Below, piece after piece: positions 61,177-64,000 of a stretch of DNA of 64,000 bases. Each line of letters starts with the position of its first letter. Position 1 is the first letter of the stretch. The notes beneath the pieces are model-generated. The model did not search any database and was not told where the DNA came from. It was given only the letters and a program-made list of their open reading frames with translations. Source of the stretch: Alphaproteobacteria bacterium (GTDB lineage: Bacteria > Pseudomonadota > Alphaproteobacteria > DSM-16000 > Inquilinaceae); the NCBI GenBank assembly GCA_028277405.1, contig JANQGH010000071.1, forward strand, positions 1 to 64,000, read 5' to 3'. The position numbers were made by a program, and so were the translations under genes.

Positions 61177-62187
61177 TTAGGCCGACGCGTCCGGCTTGGC
61201 GAAGTGGCAGGCGACCTGGTGGCCGTCGCCGTGATCGATCAGTGGCGGTTCCTCGCGGCGGCAGATCTCTTCGGCGATCGGGCAGCGGGTGCAGAAATTG
61301 CAGCCCTTCGGCGGATTGGCGGGGCTGGGCAGGTCGCCGGTCAGCATGATGCGGTGGCGCTGTTTTTCCACCTTCGGGTCCGGGATCGGGACGGCGGACA
61401 ACAGGGCCTGGGAATAGGGGTGCTTCGGCGCGTGGTAGAGCGTGCGGCTGTCCGCCATCTCGACGATCTTGCCGAGATACATGACCGCGATGCGGTCGCT
61501 GATGTGCCGCACGACGCTGAGGTCGTGGGCGATGAACAGATAGGTCAGGCCCAGCCGGCCTTGCAGATCCTTCAGGAGGTTGATCACCTGGGCCTGGATC
61601 GAGACGTCGAGCGCGGCAATCGGCTCGTCGCAGACGATGAAGTCCGGGCTGAGCGCCAGCGCGCGGGCGATGCCGATGCGCTGGCGCTGGCCGCCGGAAA
61701 ACTCGTGCGGATAGCGTTGGGCGAAGGCCGGATCCAGGCCGACGGTCTCCAGCAGCTCGCCGACCCTTGCCTGCCGGTCGCGCTTTTTCAGGATGCCGTG
61801 ATGGACCGCCGCCTCGGCGATGATGGTGCCGACGGTCAGGCGCGGGTTCAGGCTGGCGTAGGGATCCTGGAAGATCATCTGCATACGCGGGCGCAGGCGC
61901 CTGATGTCCCCCTGACCAGCCGTCGCGATGTCGCGTCCATCGATGCGGATTTCGCCAGCGGTCGGCTGGTTCAGGCGCAGGATCGTGCGGCCGATGGTGG
62001 TCTTGCCGGAGCCGCTTTCGCCAACCAGGCCCAGCGTTTCGCCACGCCGAAGGTGAAAGCTGACGCCGTCCACCGCCTTGACCGCGCCGATGCGCCGCTG
62101 GATGACGATCCCGCGTGTAATCGGGAAATGCATCTTCAGGTCGCGCACCTCGACGAGGGGCGGCGCGGCGGCAGCGGTCACGTCCAT
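61177..62187 (-). CDS. Oligopeptide ABC transporter ATP-binding protein, OppF type, cluster 3
   Basis: This is a 336-residue ATPase. Walker A is GESGSGKTT, the signature is [15 protein letters not shown] and Walker B is [13 protein letters not shown]. The C-terminal oligo_HPY block has [23 protein letters not shown]. The ATG at 62187 overlaps the OppD-type stop by ten bases and gives [10 protein letters not shown]; a start 15 codons earlier is possible. The sulfatase gene follows six bases downstream. Confidence 0.94.
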   Translation of the reverse strand: MDVTAAAAPPLVEVRDLKMHFPITRGIVIQRRIGAVKAVDGVSFHLRRGETLGLVGESGSGKTTIGRTILRLNQPTAGEIRIDGRDIATAGQGDIRRLRPRMQMIFQDPYASLNPRLTVGTIIAEAAVHHGILKKRDRQARVGELLETVGLDPAFAQRYPHEFSGGQRQRIGIARALALSPDFIVCDEPIAALDVSIQAQVINLLKDLQGRLGLTYLFIAHDLSVVRHISDRIAVMYLGKIVEMADSRTLYHAPKHPYSQALLSAVPIPDPKVEKQRHRIMLTGDLPSPANPPKGCNFCTRCPIAEEICRREEPPLIDHGDGHQVACHFAKPDASA

Positions 62188-63188
62188 GGCAGGCGGCCCT
62201 CGCGGCGGCGGACCTCGTCCAGCCGGTGGCACGCAGCGTGGTGCCCGTCACCCACGGTGATGACCGGCGGCACCTCGACCCGGCAGGTCTCTGTCGCCAG
62301 CGGACAGCGCGGCGCGAAGGCACAGCCCGGCGGCAGCGACGACGCGTTGGGTGGCTGGCCGGGGATGGAGTCCAGATGCTCCCCAGGCTCCTGATCCAGG
62401 CGCGGCAGGGAGGCGAGCAGGCCGATCGTGTACGGGTGCGCCGGTGCGTCGAACAGGTCCTCGACCGTGGCCCGCTCCACCACCCGGCCGGCATACATGA
62501 CGATGACCTTCTGGGCGATGCGGGCGACGACACCCAGATCGTGGCTGATCCAGACGATGCCCATATCGTGCGACGTCTGCAGGCCGACGACCAGGTCGAT
62601 GATCTGGGCCTGGATCGTCACATCCAGCGCCGTCGTCGGCTCGTCTGCGATCAGCAGACGCGGGCCGCAGGCGATGGCCAGCGCGATCATCGCGCGCTGG
62701 CGCATGCCGCCCGAAAACTGGTGTGGGTATTCGTCGATGCGGTGGGCAGCGTCGGGAATGCCGACCTCATCCAAGAGCGAAATGGCCCGGTCCCGCGCCG
62801 CCTTGCCGGTCATGCCGAGATGTTCTTCCAAGACCTCGGTGATCTGCCGGCCGACGGTCAGGACCGGGTTCAGCGAGGTCATGGCGTCCTGAAACACCAT
62901 GGCGATGTCCTTGCCGCGCAAGCGCCGCAAGTTTTCCTCATCGATCGCCAGCAGGTCGGCACCATCGAAAAAGGCCGTGCCGCTCTCGATCACGCCGGGC
63001 GGCATGGGAATGATGCCCATGATCGAGCGCATGGTGACGCTCTTGCCCGAGCCGCTTTCGCCGACGATGGCCAGCACCTCGCCCTCGGCCAGGTCGAAGC
63101 TCATATCCGCAACCGCGCGCACCTTGTCGGGCCCGCGACCGAACGAGGTGGTCAGGCCGTCGACCGAGAGCAAGAGCTGGGCCGCCAC
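62178..63188 (-). CDS. Oligopeptide ABC transporter ATP-binding protein, OppD type, cluster 3
   Basis: This is a 336-residue ATPase with Walker [11 protein letters not shown], signature [15 protein letters not shown] and Walker [14 protein letters not shown]. The oligo_HPY tail is [24 protein letters not shown]. It starts just after the permease stop (63190), one base apart. It is a partner of the OppF-type protein that follows. Confidence 0.94.
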   Translation of the reverse strand: MAAQLLLSVDGLTTSFGRGPDKVRAVADMSFDLAEGEVLAIVGESGSGKSVTMRSIMGIIPMPPGVIESGTAFFDGADLLAIDEENLRRLRGKDIAMVFQDAMTSLNPVLTVGRQITEVLEEHLGMTGKAARDRAISLLDEVGIPDAAHRIDEYPHQFSGGMRQRAMIALAIACGPRLLIADEPTTALDVTIQAQIIDLVVGLQTSHDMGIVWISHDLGVVARIAQKVIVMYAGRVVERATVEDLFDAPAHPYTIGLLASLPRLDQEPGEHLDSIPGQPPNASSLPPGCAFAPRCPLATETCRVEVPPVITVGDGHHAACHRLDEVRRREGRLPWT

Positions 63189-63189
63189 G

Positions 63190-64000
63190 TTACTTCTCGC
63201 CGATCAGCTGTTGGGGGTCGAAGGCGTCGCGCAATCCGTCGCCGACGAAGTTGATGCACAGCACGGTGGTGAGCGTGAAGATGGCCGGCGGGATCCACAT
63301 CCACGGCTCCTCACGCATGATGCGCAGGTCGCGCGCGGCCTCCATCATGTTGCCCCAGGTCGGTGTCGGCAGCGGCACGCCGAGGCCCAGGAAGCTCAAC
63401 CCCGCCTCGGTCAGGATCGCGAGGCTGACCGCGAAGGTGATGTTCGCGACCAAAGGCGCTACCACGTGCGGCAGCATATGGCGGGTGATGATGATGGCGT
63501 TGGTCAGTCCCAGCGTGCGAGCGGCGGTAACGAAGTCCTGGTCGCGCAGTTGCAGGATCTGGCCACGCACCAGGCGGGCCGTCGGCGGCCAGCGCAGGCC
63601 GCCGATGATGAAGATGACGTTGACGAGGCCGGGCCCGGTGAACGCGGCCACGGTCAGCATGATGATGATCGGCGGAAAGGCCATGACCACGTCGGTGATC
63701 CGCATGACCACCATGTCGGCCCACTTGCCGAAATAGCCGGAAATCACGCCCAGCACGATACCGATGATCGTCGACAGGAAGGCGGCGGCCAGGCCGATCA
63801 CCAGCGAGACGCGGCCGCCATAGAGCGTCCGGGTCCAAATGTCCCGGCCCAGCGTATCGGTGCCCAGCCAGTGGTCCGCGCTGGGTGGTTGGCGGATCGC
63901 GGCCATGTTCAGACCCAGCGGGTCGTAGCCAGAAAAGAACGGTGCGAACGCGCACAGGATGACGATCACCCCCAACACGGCCAGCGCCACCATGGCGATC
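63190..64000 (-). CDS. ABC transporter permease, OppC/DppC type, cluster 3 (5' end outside window)
   Basis: About 270 codons of a six-span permease are visible; the cytoplasmic leader lies beyond base 64000. The first span is IAMVALAVLGVIVILCAFAPFF, followed by DHWLGTDTLGRDIWTRTLYGGRVSLVIG. The ATPase contact loop is DFVTAARTLGLTNAIIITRHMLPH. An ATG codon occurs at 63991-63993, but the family has about 20-30 more residues before this, so the true start is outside. The OppB-type and binding-protein genes are presumably just upstream. Confidence 0.93.
   Translation of the reverse strand, partial: IAMVALAVLGVIVILCAFAPFFSGYDPLGLNMAAIRQPPSADHWLGTDTLGRDIWTRTLYGGRVSLVIGLAAAFLSTIIGIVLGVISGYFGKWADMVVMRITDVVMAFPPIIIMLTVAAFTGPGLVNVIFIIGGLRWPPTARLVRGQILQLRDQDFVTAARTLGLTNAIIITRHMLPHVVAPLVANITFAVSLAILTEAGLSFLGLGVPLPTPTWGNMMEAARDLRIMREEPWMWIPPAIFTLTTVLCINFVGDGLRDAFDPQQLIGEK

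Noticed and set aside
61172-62533. In-frame upstream extension of the sulfatase through the OppF and OppD genes
   Set aside because: It is an out-of-frame reading of the transporter ATPases; the sulfatase fold begins exactly at MSKRPNVLL.

Overview
The window is GC-rich, densely coded DNA that reads as an alphaproteobacterial chromosome, probably a Rhodospirillales-like or related free-living heterotroph. The pointers are a groES-groEL operon with a CIRCE operator and a sigma32-type promoter, an Usg-family protein, a COX15-type heme A synthase, an argD-argF-hslO operon, a Fur/Mur-type regulator without a CxxC zinc site, and an intracellular PHB depolymerase with a cysteine nucleophile. No lineage can be fixed from sequence alone.

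Left part (1-13 kb) is mainly core metabolism. It holds groEL (partial) and groES, usg, a DUF3052-type protein, a 2OG-Fe(II) oxygenase, a histidine phosphatase, tag and a LysE exporter. These are followed by a minus-strand sulfur-assimilation operon: cysI, siroheme synthase N-domain, cysH, cobA, then a ferredoxin-NADP reductase-like flavoprotein and a 2Fe-2S ferredoxin. No cysJ is present, so the operon appears to carry its own NADPH-flavoprotein-ferredoxin-sulfite reductase electron chain. An apparently inactive tyrosine integrase (no catalytic Tyr) and a 690-bp gene-free stretch sit beside it.

Middle part (13-40 kb) carries heme A synthase, a complete Opp/Dpp-type ABC operon, a cysteine-less DJ-1/PfpI protein, tRNA-Gly(CCC), apaG, folE, trkH, argE, hslO, argF, argD and two ABC-2 permeases without an ATPase. 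Then come recX, a large MscS channel, a membrane-ferredoxin-adenylate cyclase fusion, and fur with a coupled 69-aa ORF. The part ends with a three-gene aryl-acid operon (flavin monooxygenase, IclR regulator, EntE-like ligase) and phaZ.

Right part (41-64 kb) is accessory catabolism. A plus-strand operon encodes a sugar isomerase, a Gfo/Idh oxidoreductase, a methyltransferase and an amidohydrolase. Facing it is a minus-strand operon of an Asp/Glu/hydantoin-type racemase and a second Opp-type transporter, divergent from an IclR regulator. The same composite palindromic element lies in front of the racemase and, inverted, in front of a variant M28 peptidase, which defines a small candidate regulon. 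Further right are a quinone-oxidoreductase-like protein, an orphan Leu/amide-type binding protein, a nucleoside hydrolase and a YihU-like (sulfolactaldehyde reductase-like) dehydrogenase. These converge on a third Opp-type transporter operon that also encodes a cytoplasmic sulfatase and a phytanoyl-CoA-dioxygenase-family enzyme.

No CRISPR array, rRNA, intact insertion sequence or prophage was seen. The most unusual items are the redox-sensor-like adenylate cyclase fusion, the duplicated IclR-linked operator with the altered M28 enzyme, the YihU/sulfatase/transporter neighbourhood, and two or three enzyme-fold proteins whose catalytic residues are missing.
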